A stretch of 5,636 nt of DNA from Synergistaceae bacterium (lineage in GTDB: Bacteria > Synergistota > Synergistia > Synergistales > Synergistaceae): assembly GCA_012727545.1 (NCBI GenBank), contig JAAYHA010000165.1, positions 1 through 5,636 on the forward strand, read 5' to 3'. Under the pieces are notes generated by a model, which worked only from the letters and a program-made list of their open reading frames with translations, was not told the DNA's origin and did not search any database. Shown here in pieces: positions 1 through 5,285 of the stretch (positions are counted from its first letter, which is position 1; the number at the start of each line of letters is the position of its first letter). The position numbers and the translations under genes are program-made.

Positions 1-1133
1 ATCCATTCTCCTCTGGCCTTTCCTTCTATTTCTGCCGGGAGTTCTGCTCGGGCTTTTTTCATTACCTCAAGATACAGCTCGCTCTCCTCAAGGAAAGGAT
101 AAGATCCTATGGTTCCTTCGGCTTTTGTTATCGCAATGCATCCGTCTATTCCTATGGGGTGATTATGAAGTTTGGTAAGAGTATCCACTGCGGCAGCAGC
201 GTCTTTTCCTTTTAAGGGATCAGGCAGATGCCGGGATGCGAACTCGGCGCACCTTCGCCAGATGTTTGGCAGCCTTAGCTCCCGGTCGATCTCATCCAAC
301 ATATCTTCACTGTCTTCAACTGAGTGCATGATCGATCTCACAAGAGAGGCAAACCTGACCTCGGGTCGTTGGCATAACTCCGCAGTTTTATCCAGGCGAC
401 TCATCGCTCGGATGAAATCTTCACCGCCATTTTCATACTGACTTTTCCACATCTCATCAAGGTAGGTGATGACTGTACCAAGGATACCCGCTTCAGCCAG
501 CATTGAGAAGAATATGGAGGGTCTGTCGCAAAGCATCGCCCTCTCCAATTCACCAAATATCCTTTCCTTCGGCTCGTACAGAAGTTCCGGCCCGCAACAT
601 CCCATCATTTCAAGGGTCCGCATTTCAATAGAGAAATCAAATTCAGCTGCCTGTCTGGCTGCACGGAGAGCTCTTACCGGATCCTCACAGAAATGATCAG
701 AGGTCGCCCTTATCGTCTTTGCCATGATGTCAGCCTGTCCGCCAAATGGGTCTGTCAGCTTATCCTCTTCCGGAGACCATGCCATGCTGTTTATTGTCGT
801 ATCCCTCCTGAAAAGATCTTCTTCTATCGTAACGTCAGGCCCGTATTCGACCACAAATCCCTTATAGCCGATTCCTTTTTTCTTCTCGGTCCGTGCCATG
901 GCAACGTCGCATGGTTCTCCGTCTATCGTGAGAATAAATACCGGGAAGAAACTTCCTGCCTTTACAGCCCGGGGAAACGCTTTTGCAAATGTCCCTTCGT
1001 CAAGTCCGCAAAGGACATAATCCCTGTCGTGCGGACAACGCCCCATTAACCTATCCCGCACCCAGCCTCCTGCAACATAGGCTTTTCCGCCGATTTCTCT
1101 GACTTTCCTGAGGAACTCTGTCTCTGTCATCAT
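1..1133 (-). CDS. cca: CCA-adding tRNA nucleotidyltransferase (class II, E. coli Cca-like), 3' end beyond window
   Basis: This enzyme adds or repairs the 3'-terminal CCA of tRNAs from CTP and ATP without a nucleic acid template, in the cytoplasm. I translated it by hand from the reverse strand: 377 codons are open from ATG at 1133 to the window edge, so the extreme C-terminus is missing (E. coli Cca is about 412 residues). Visible motifs in order are the nucleotide-binding AGGWVRD (21-27), the catalytic metal-binding pair D36 and D38 in HDRDYVLCG, ARTEKKKGIGYKGF (80-93), RRDTTIN (109-115), the EDPVRALRAAR block (150-160) and the ERIFGELE segment (190-197). These line up with E. coli Cca as I recall it. 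Where E. coli has RFATLCHDLGKG, this protein has RFASLVRSIMHS (260-271), so the HD phosphohydrolase residues are replaced by R266 and S267. The gene follows frr by 70 nt. No ribosome binding site precedes the tandem ATG-ATG; see the promoter entry. The start must lie before residue 21, so ATG 1133 or 1130 is safe. Confidence 0.93.
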   Translation of the reverse strand, partial: MMTETEFLRKVREIGGKAYVAGGWVRDRLMGRCPHDRDYVLCGLDEGTFAKAFPRAVKAGSFFPVFILTIDGEPCDVAMARTEKKKGIGYKGFVVEYGPDVTIEEDLFRRDTTINSMAWSPEEDKLTDPFGGQADIMAKTIRATSDHFCEDPVRALRAARQAAEFDFSIEMRTLEMMGCCGPELLYEPKERIFGELERAMLCDRPSIFFSMLAEAGILGTVITYLDEMWKSQYENGGEDFIRAMSRLDKTAELCQRPEVRFASLVRSIMHSVEDSEDMLDEIDRELRLPNIWRRCAEFASRHLPDPLKGKDAAAAVDTLTKLHNHPIGIDGCIAITKAEGTIGSYPFLEESELYLEVMKKARAELPAEIEGKARGEW

Positions 1134-1148
1134 TTGAATAATATAACA
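1134..1148 (-). promoter_or_regulatory. Extended -10 promoter element placed for a leaderless cca mRNA
   Basis: On the minus strand TGTTATATT (1148-1140) matches an extended -10 (TGn followed by TATATT, five of six to consensus). Exactly six bases, ATTCAA, separate it from the A of the cca ATG, so the standard spacing would put the transcript start on the start codon itself. There is no Shine-Dalgarno-like sequence in the 17 bases before the ATG. A -35 is weak at best (TTGCTT with a 19 nt spacer, inside the upstream hairpin). Leaderless genes with a -10 box at this distance are well known in Deinococcus and Actinobacteria. For this gene it is inference. Confidence 0.45.
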
Positions 1149-1150
1149 CA

Positions 1151-1178
1151 GGGAGGCACTGCCTAAGCAATGCCTCCC
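1151..1178 (-). terminator. Hairpin after frr, probable intrinsic terminator
   Basis: In minus-strand RNA GGGAGGCAUUGC pairs with GCAGUGCCUCCC around a UUAG loop, giving 12 pairs including one U-G wobble. On the plus strand that pair becomes a C-A mismatch, so the structure is better as minus-strand RNA. It starts 26 nt after the frr stop codon. The following bases, TGTGTTATATTATT, are T-rich but not a clean T run, so termination may be partial. The same tail carries the putative cca -10 element. Confidence 0.6.
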
Positions 1179-1203
1179 CGAATATGCCTTATTTTTTGTG
1201 AAA

Positions 1204-1761
1204 CTATTTTTCCATTATTTCCTTTTCTTTATCAGCCAGTATCGCGTCGACCTTCTTGATAAATGTGTCGGTATGATCCTGGGCTTCCTTCTGATACTTC
1301 TTCAGATCGTCTTCCGTGATGACACTCTCCTTTTCCATCTTTTTAAGAGAGTCTATGACATCCCTGCGGACGTTACGTATAGCTATCCTTGCTTCTTCAG
1401 CCGACTTGTTGACTATCTTTGACAGTTCAACGCGGCGGGCCTGCGTAAGTTCCGGCAGGTTGAGACGTATAGTTTCTCCGTCATTCTGAGGGTTTATCCC
1501 AAGAGGAGAAGCTTGAATCGCTTTTTCAATTGCTTTCATAGCAGTCTTGTCCCAGGGGTTGATCATGATCTGACGCGCTTCCGGAACACTGACAGTTCCC
1601 ATGTTCTTAATGGGTGTAGCTGTTCCGAAGTAGTCGACCTTTATGTCTTCTACAAGGGCAGGGTGAGCCCTTCCCGTCCTTATGCCCTGGAGAGTCCCCT
1701 TAAGGAATTCCAGCGTCTTTTCACTGCGGGTCATTAAGTCTTTCATCAAATTTTGAGGCAC
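1204..1761 (-). CDS. frr: Ribosome recycling factor (RRF)
   Basis: RRF acts with EF-G after termination to split the 70S ribosome and free it from mRNA. The reading frame is also open from a GTG at 1770, but the AAGGAG ribosome binding site (1775-1770) overlaps that codon. The GTG at 1761 lies 8 nt downstream of it and gives 185 residues, the same length as E. coli RRF. Visible family features are the N-terminal helix with IRTGRAHP (27-34), the beta domain with VDYFGTATPI (42-51), MINPWDK (66-72), and IRNVRRD (128-134), whose R132 corresponds to the essential Arg132 of E. coli. The C-terminal helix ends in ADKEKEIMEK. The protein is therefore complete and should be functional. It lies 210 nt after pyrH, further than in compact clusters, with a possible promoter in between, and it ends at a hairpin before cca. 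Confidence 0.97.
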   Translation of the reverse strand: MPQNLMKDLMTRSEKTLEFLKGTLQGIRTGRAHPALVEDIKVDYFGTATPIKNMGTVSVPEARQIMINPWDKTAMKAIEKAIQASPLGINPQNDGETIRLNLPELTQARRVELSKIVNKSAEEARIAIRNVRRDVIDSLKKMEKESVITEDDLKKYQKEAQDHTDTFIKKVDAILADKEKEIMEK

Positions 1762-1971
1762 GCAGATCACTCCTTATAAGATTAATATGCCGTTTCTGCA
1801 GGCAGCTGATAAGTATTTAAGACCTCATGGATGATGAGCCTGACCCAAGTCATCCGGCCTGAGCAATAGTATATACCAAATCTCATTCAAAATGTGCGTT
1901 TTTATTGGGTACTGCAATTGTTTTTAAGATTTTGGCAAATCTTCCGGGATCCCCTTATTTAACTCCCGAAA
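1762..1971 (-). promoter_or_regulatory. pyrH-frr intergenic region with possible frr promoter and leader
   Basis: This 210 nt gap contains TATATACT on the minus strand (1875-1868). It reads either as TATACT (five of six to the -10 consensus, 1873-1868) or as TATATA preceded by TGG, an extended -10 form. No convincing -35 is present at 17 nt. A transcript starting near 1861 would have a leader of about 100 nt. That leader would hold a small hairpin (GGATGA 1855-1850 pairing with TCATCC 1834-1829) and end at the AAGGAG site (1775-1770). Directly after the pyrH stop there is an AAGATTT/AAATCTT hairpin followed by A residues, so it is not a terminator in the gene direction. Read-through from pyrH therefore remains possible. 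Confidence 0.35.
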
Positions 1972-2682
1972 TCAATCGCTTACTGTCGATCCTATATCCT
2001 GTCCTTCGATAAGGAGTTTTCTGAGGTTGCCTTTTTTATGAACGTCGAAAACTATTATCGGTATCTTATTTTCCTGGCAAAGTGAGAAGGCCGCCGCGTC
2101 CATGACCTTGAGCTGCATCCTCAGAGCATCCATGTAGGTAAGCTTTTTGAGACGCTTGGCTTCGGGATACTTCTCCGGGTCTTTGTCGTAAATACCGTCT
2201 ACCTTGGTCGCCTTTATAAGACATTCGGCCCCTATCTCAGAAGCCCTGAGGGCAGCTGTTGTGTCTGTGGAGAAATAGGGTGAACCTGTCCCTGCGGCAA
2301 AGATGACGATCCTTCCCTTTTCCAGATGGCGTATAGCCCTCCTGCGGATCACAGTCTCAGCGACCTGTTTCATTTCAATGGCAGACTGTACCCTTGTCGG
2401 CTGACCGAGACGCTCAAGGGCATCCTGAAGTGCAAGTGCGTTAATGACTGTGCCCAGCATTCCCATATAATCGGCCTGCGCCCTCTCAACACTTACTGTC
2501 TGCGCACCACGGATGATGTTTCCGCCACCGACTACCATGGAAATAGCGACACCTTCCCTTGCGACCTCTACTATCTCTTCGCATATCCCCCTGATAGCTT
2601 CGTAATCCAGTCCAAAATGCGCATCACCTGCAAGTATCTCTCCCGAGAGTTTAAGCAAAACACGATTATATTTTCGATCCAT
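1972..2682 (-). CDS. pyrH: UMP kinase (uridylate kinase)
   Basis: This enzyme phosphorylates UMP to UDP with ATP in pyrimidine nucleotide synthesis. Bacterial PyrH is a hexamer of the amino acid kinase fold, usually regulated by GTP and UTP. The sequence is full length at 236 residues. It shows the N-terminal LLKLSGE (9-15) phosphate-binding lysine segment, VVGGGNIIRG (50-59), the UMP-contacting DYMGMLGTVINALALQ (71-86), AAGTGSPYFSTDTTAALRASEI (129-150) and the nucleotide-binding KATKVDGIYDKDP (157-169). The ATG at 2682 has AAGGAG (2697-2692) 9 nt upstream. It stands 188 nt after tsf and beyond a strong terminator, so it is probably transcribed from its own promoter rather than with rpsB-tsf. 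Confidence 0.97.
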   Translation of the reverse strand: MDRKYNRVLLKLSGEILAGDAHFGLDYEAIRGICEEIVEVAREGVAISMVVGGGNIIRGAQTVSVERAQADYMGMLGTVINALALQDALERLGQPTRVQSAIEMKQVAETVIRRRAIRHLEKGRIVIFAAGTGSPYFSTDTTAALRASEIGAECLIKATKVDGIYDKDPEKYPEAKRLKKLTYMDALRMQLKVMDAAAFSLCQENKIPIIVFDVHKKGNLRKLLIEGQDIGSTVSD

Positions 2683-2711
2683 CAGGGTACACTCCTTGTT
2701 TACATTTTTTA

Positions 2712-2717
2712 ATTATA
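2712..2717 (-). promoter_or_regulatory. Second -10 candidate for pyrH (proximal, perfect TATAAT)
   Basis: A perfect TATAAT occurs on the minus strand at 2717-2712, followed by an A/T-rich stretch. There is no good -35 at 16-18 nt (CCGGTT is the nearest) and no TGn extension. A start near 2705 would leave a leader of about 22 nt that still includes the AAGGAG site. It may serve as an alternative start or be a chance match in A/T-rich DNA. Confidence 0.3.
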
Positions 2718-2765
2718 TTGATCTGATGTGATAAAACCGGGTAAAACAATGATGCTGCCTAAATA

Positions 2766-2795
2766 ATTATCCCACTTAAGCCCGTGACTTGTTCA
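2766..2795 (-). promoter_or_regulatory. Candidate sigma-70-type promoter for pyrH (distal)
   Basis: On the minus strand TGAACA (2795-2790, four of six to TTGACA) and GATAAT (2771-2766, five of six to TATAAT) are separated by 18 nt. It lies just downstream of the tsf terminator and would give a leader of roughly 75 nt before the pyrH ATG. The position after a strong terminator makes a promoter here necessary on logic, but the choice of site is inference. Confidence 0.45.
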
Positions 2796-2827
2796 GCTTT
2801 TAACTTACGTTTCCTGTAAAAGGTTAT

Positions 2828-2860
2828 AAAAAGAGCGAGGGATGAACCCTCGCTCTTTTT
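2828..2860 (-). terminator. Intrinsic terminator of the rpsB-tsf unit
   Basis: A perfect 14 bp inverted repeat closes a 5 nt loop: in minus-strand RNA AAAAAGAGCGAGGG, loop UUCAU, CCCUCGCUCUUUUU. The GC-rich 9 bp core is followed by a run of five U. It starts 11 nt after the tsf stop codon. Because the flanking A and T runs are symmetric it could also work on the plus strand, but no plus-strand gene is present. It separates rpsB-tsf from pyrH. Confidence 0.92.
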
Positions 2861-2870
2861 ATGAATTATA

Positions 2871-3467
2871 TTATCCTTCGATGATAAAACGGGAGAAGCG
2901 TCCTACTTTAATGTTTTCTCCGATTTTAGCTATGTTCTCGATAACGAGATCCTTGATCTTTTTGTCGGGATCACGGATATACTTCTGCTCCATCAGACAG
3001 TTCTCTTCATAGAACTTGTTGATGCGGCCCTCTGCGATCTTGTCGAGCATCTTTTCGGGCTTGCCCTCTTCAAGAGCCTGTGCCTTGATGACTTCGATCT
3101 CGTGGTTCACTACGCACTCGGGCACATCTTCCGGTACGATGAAACCGGGGTTCGCCGCAGCGATCTGCATTGCGATCTCATGGCCTAGGTGCTGGAACTC
3201 TTCTGTACGCGCCACAAAGTCTGTCTCGCAGTTGAGCTCTACAAGAACACCAAGTTTGGCGTTGCTGTGGATATAACTGAAGATCATTCCCTGAGCGGCG
3301 TTGCGTTCTGCCTTCTTTGCTGCTTTGGCAAGTCCCTTCTCACGAAGGAAGTCCACTGCCTTGTCTATGTCGCCACAGCACTCTACGAGCGCTTTTTTGC
3401 AGTCCATCATACCCACTGAGGTACGGGCGCGAAGTTCGGACACAAGTCCTGCTGTGATATCAGCCAT
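2871..3467 (-). CDS. tsf: Elongation factor Ts, short form
   Basis: EF-Ts is the guanine nucleotide exchange factor that returns EF-Tu from its GDP to its GTP form during elongation. The protein has 198 residues, against about 280 in E. coli, and resembles the short Thermus type, which has one core subdomain and acts as a dimer. In order it has the UBA-like N-terminal domain (about 1-50, with ELRARTSVGMMDCKKAL at 11-27), a short linker rich in Lys and Ala, and the core domain with the signature ETDFVAR (81-87). Next comes a helical stretch (about 140-165), then a C-terminal strand ending in GRFSRFIIEG. The ATG is 2 nt after the rpsB stop. Its likely Shine-Dalgarno AAGGAG (3484-3479) lies inside the last codons of rpsB with a rather long spacing of 11 nt, so translation is probably coupled. 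The terminator follows. Confidence 0.97.
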   Translation of the reverse strand: MADITAGLVSELRARTSVGMMDCKKALVECCGDIDKAVDFLREKGLAKAAKKAERNAAQGMIFSYIHSNAKLGVLVELNCETDFVARTEEFQHLGHEIAMQIAAANPGFIVPEDVPECVVNHEIEVIKAQALEEGKPEKMLDKIAEGRINKFYEENCLMEQKYIRDPDKKIKDLVIENIAKIGENIKVGRFSRFIIEG

Positions 3468-3469
3468 CT

Positions 3470-4306
3470 TTAGTTAGTCTCCTTCCAGCCTTTCTGCTCT
3501 TCTATTGCCTTAACTGCTTCCTTGTCGATCTCCTCTACTACTGCATCAAGCTCTTCAGGGACAACAGTGGCTTCCTTTACTTCCTCGACCTCTTCTTCGA
3601 CTGCGCTTTCGACCCTTGAATCCTGTCCCTGACGTCCTTCGATGAAGGCATTGGCCATGAGTCCGACTACCAACTCTATTGCGCGGATAGCATCGTCATT
3701 TCCGGGGATCGGGTAATCGATCACATCGGGGTCGCAGTTTGTGTCTACTATCGAGATAACGGGGATACCAAGCTTATGGGCCTCGAGGACTGCGATCGTT
3801 TCACGGCGCGGATCGATGATGAAGAGTGCATCAGGAATATCCTTCATCTCTTTGATGCCGGAAAGGTACTTCTCAAGTTTTTCTCTTTCCTTGCGAAGCT
3901 GTATTATCTCTTTTTTGGGGTACTTGTTGATCGATCCGTCGGTTTCCATTCCCTGAAGTTCGACCATGCGGGTCACCCTGCGGCGGATCGTCGCAAAGTT
4001 GGTGAGAAGACCGCCCAGCCAACGCTGGTTGATGTAATACTGTCCGGCCTTAAGTGCCTCTTCCCTGATCGGATCCTGGGCCTGGCGCTTTGTTCCGACA
4101 AAAAGAAGCGTGCCGCCTGACTTTGATACTTCGCGGACGAAGTCATAGGCTTTCTCAAGTCCCTTGACCGTCTTCTGAAGGTCGATAATGTAGATGCCGT
4201 TGCGCTCCGTGAAGATGTATGGCTTCATCTTCGGGTTCCACCGCCTGGTCTGATGTCCGAAATGAACACCGCACTCAAGCAGCTGTTTCATACTTACTAC
4301 TCCCAT
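3470..4306 (-). CDS. rpsB: 30S ribosomal protein S2
   Basis: S2 binds late to the 30S subunit at the head-body junction near S1. I take the ATG at 4306 as start because AGGAGG (4319-4314) sits 7 nt upstream. An in-frame ATG at 4342 has no ribosome binding site. This gives 278 residues that begin in the family manner (MGVVSMKQLLECGVHFGHQTRRWNPKM). Further family blocks are FTERNGIYIIDLQKT (32-46), LLFVGTKRQA (67-76), NQRWLGGLLTNF (93-104), PDALFIIDPRRE (158-169) and IVDTNCDPDVIDYPIPGNDDA (186-206). After about residue 230 there is an acidic Glu/Val-rich tail of nearly 50 residues (EEEVEEVKEATVVPEELDAV and on), absent from the 241-residue E. coli protein. Similar charged tails occur in S2 of several phyla; the function is unknown. 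It is co-transcribed with tsf. Confidence 0.98.
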   Translation of the reverse strand: MGVVSMKQLLECGVHFGHQTRRWNPKMKPYIFTERNGIYIIDLQKTVKGLEKAYDFVREVSKSGGTLLFVGTKRQAQDPIREEALKAGQYYINQRWLGGLLTNFATIRRRVTRMVELQGMETDGSINKYPKKEIIQLRKEREKLEKYLSGIKEMKDIPDALFIIDPRRETIAVLEAHKLGIPVISIVDTNCDPDVIDYPIPGNDDAIRAIELVVGLMANAFIEGRQGQDSRVESAVEEEVEEVKEATVVPEELDAVVEEIDKEAVKAIEEQKGWKETN

Positions 4307-4402
4307 GTGTATCCCTCCTGTTTTTTCCTCCAGGTACTTCATCCCGCAAAAAAACCCTTTCGGGCAACATTCTTGCGATCCGCACCTGTGTGTTATGCAC
4401 CG
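4307..4402 (-). promoter_or_regulatory. rpsB mRNA leader with small hairpin and T7 run
   Basis: This is the predicted 5' leader of about 95 nt between the inferred start near 4402 and the rpsB ATG. It contains CCC-GAAA-GGG directly followed by seven T (4364-4348), which looks like a minimal attenuator, although the stem has only three GC pairs plus a possible G-U. The same bases can form an alternative fold in which CCCG (4364-4361) pairs with the later CGGG. S2 represses its own mRNA through the leader in gamma-proteobacteria; whether this leader is equivalent is unknown. Confidence 0.35.
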
Positions 4403-4408
4403 CTCCCC

Positions 4409-4438
4409 AGTATAACATGGAGATGTTTATTTTTGCAA
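4409..4438 (-). promoter_or_regulatory. rpsB-tsf promoter (extended -10, GC-rich discriminator)
   Basis: On the minus strand TTGCAA (4438-4433) and TATACT (4414-4409, five of six) are 18 nt apart. The -10 is preceded by TG-T, making an extended -10. An A/T-rich stretch lies just upstream, as in UP elements. The bases after the -10, GGGGAGC, form a GC-rich discriminator of the sort linked to stringent (ppGpp) control of ribosomal promoters in proteobacteria. Its location ahead of a ribosomal protein gene fits. Confidence 0.7.
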
Positions 4439-4526
4439 GCTTAGAAAGTTGTTTTTAACGATCCTGCCGTCATGTCAGCCAACTTGTTGCTCTGACTGCC
4501 ACAAGCACTGCATACTGTCACTAAGC

Positions 4527-5228
4527 TCAGCACTTCCCCCACGGACAGGCACTGAGGCAAATGCCGCAAACACTGGATCCATAAGTTTCATAATTCTTTT
4601 TCAGAAACGCTTTGCATGCATCCCTGTCAACTCTTTCACTTACGTCCTGACCCATTTGCCAATTACGGCCCTTGATGGCATCAGCGGGACACGCATTCTG
4701 ACAGCAGGTACAGTCACCGCATTTAGATTCCATAGGCATTCCGCATTTCAGCGGAGCATCACAAAGCACTGTTGCAAGGCGCTGCATCGGTCCTCTGTCA
4801 GGAGTTATCAGGCAGCAGCTCTTGCCGATCCAGCCGAGTCCCGCCAGATGCGCAGCTGCCCGATGGCTGAAAATACCGTGAAGCCCCTCTTTTGACACTT
4901 TACTGGCAGTGATCGGAAAAGCGCTGAATCCTCTCTCCTCAAGCCAGTCGGTTATACGCATTGTCATCGTATCCAATGCGATGTTAGCAACATCGTAAAA
5001 ACGGGCATAGCTGTCTGTCGGACCCTTGGCAGAAATTTCCCTGATAACCGCGGATGGCATGTTCAAAGCTACTGAGATCGCGACCGGATAGTTATCCCAC
5101 GTATTTCCGTAAGCTTTTCTGATCTCTCCAAAGTATGGCCTGAGATCGGCGAAACCGACCTTGCCTGCTCCTATCGATAAAACAAACTCCTTAAGTTCCT
5201 GATCAAAATTTGCGGTATTCAGACGCAT
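4527..5228 (-). CDS. QueG-like 4Fe-4S double-cluster-binding protein of unknown substrate
   Basis: The ATG at 5228 is chosen because AAGGAGG (5243-5237) lies 8 nt upstream; the in-frame TTG at 5264 has no such site. This gives 233 residues with no signal peptide or membrane segment, so it is probably cytoplasmic. The C-terminal part carries two [4Fe-4S] cluster motifs. The first is C170, C173, C176 and C180 followed by PADAI. The second is C221, C224 and C228-PWG, with C205 and C233 as possible further ligands. Ahead of them is HLAGLGWIGKS (127-137), shared with epoxyqueuosine reductase QueG and the reductive dehalogenase-related proteins. It is much shorter than QueG (over 300 residues). The QueG segment I recall as VDSAPVLEK, which carries the catalytic aspartate, reads ITASKVSKEG here. 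Automated annotation may call it epoxyqueuosine reductase; I prefer a QueG-like redox protein. It probably shares a transcript with the partial gene 57 nt upstream. Confidence 0.75.
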   Translation of the reverse strand: MRLNTANFDQELKEFVLSIGAGKVGFADLRPYFGEIRKAYGNTWDNYPVAISVALNMPSAVIREISAKGPTDSYARFYDVANIALDTMTMRITDWLEERGFSAFPITASKVSKEGLHGIFSHRAAAHLAGLGWIGKSCCLITPDRGPMQRLATVLCDAPLKCGMPMESKCGDCTCCQNACPADAIKGRNWQMGQDVSERVDRDACKAFLKKNYETYGSSVCGICLSACPWGKC

Positions 5229-5285
5229 GTCGGCTTCCTCCTTAATCAGCTTAAAGTCCTTCAATGAGTATAAAGGAAAGTATTT

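Noticed and set aside
172..1049. Three plus-strand open frames of 76-118 codons (172-441, 466-696, 693-1049)
   Set aside because: They are antisense to cca, whose minus-strand frame carries all the family motifs. Their translations show no recognisable domain and they lack ribosome binding sites.
1762..1770. GTG at 1770 as the start of frr
   Set aside because: The codon overlaps the AAGGAG ribosome binding site, leaving no spacing. The GTG at 1761 has ideal spacing and gives the family length of 185 residues.
1921..1950. AAGATTT/AAATCTT hairpin after pyrH as a terminator
   Set aside because: In the gene direction it is followed by A residues, not T, and the stem is A/T-rich.
2326..2712. A 128-codon plus-strand open frame across the pyrH start
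   Set aside because: It is antisense to conserved pyrH coding sequence and its promoter region, with no supporting start signals.
3776..4158. Open frames in rpsB: plus strand 3776-4120 and minus strand 3973-4158
   Set aside because: Both lie wholly inside rpsB in other frames, where the S2 motifs are unambiguous.
4307..4342. Upstream in-frame ATG at 4342 for rpsB
   Set aside because: It has no ribosome binding site, and the true site AGGAGG lies between it and the ATG at 4306, which begins the conserved S2 N-terminus.
4474..4496. Hairpin after the QueG-like gene (GTCAG pairing with CTGAC around a partly paired centre) as a terminator
   Set aside because: The stem is short and interrupted and no T run follows on the minus strand. 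Read-through towards rpsB cannot be excluded.
4449..4895. A 148-codon plus-strand open frame
   Set aside because: It is antisense to the 3' part of the QueG-like gene, whose cysteine motifs prove the minus-strand frame. Its composition is low in charged residues with no family resemblance.
5229..5264. TTG at 5264 as the start of the QueG-like gene
   Set aside because: It has no ribosome binding site and would translate through the strong AAGGAGG that serves the ATG at 5228.
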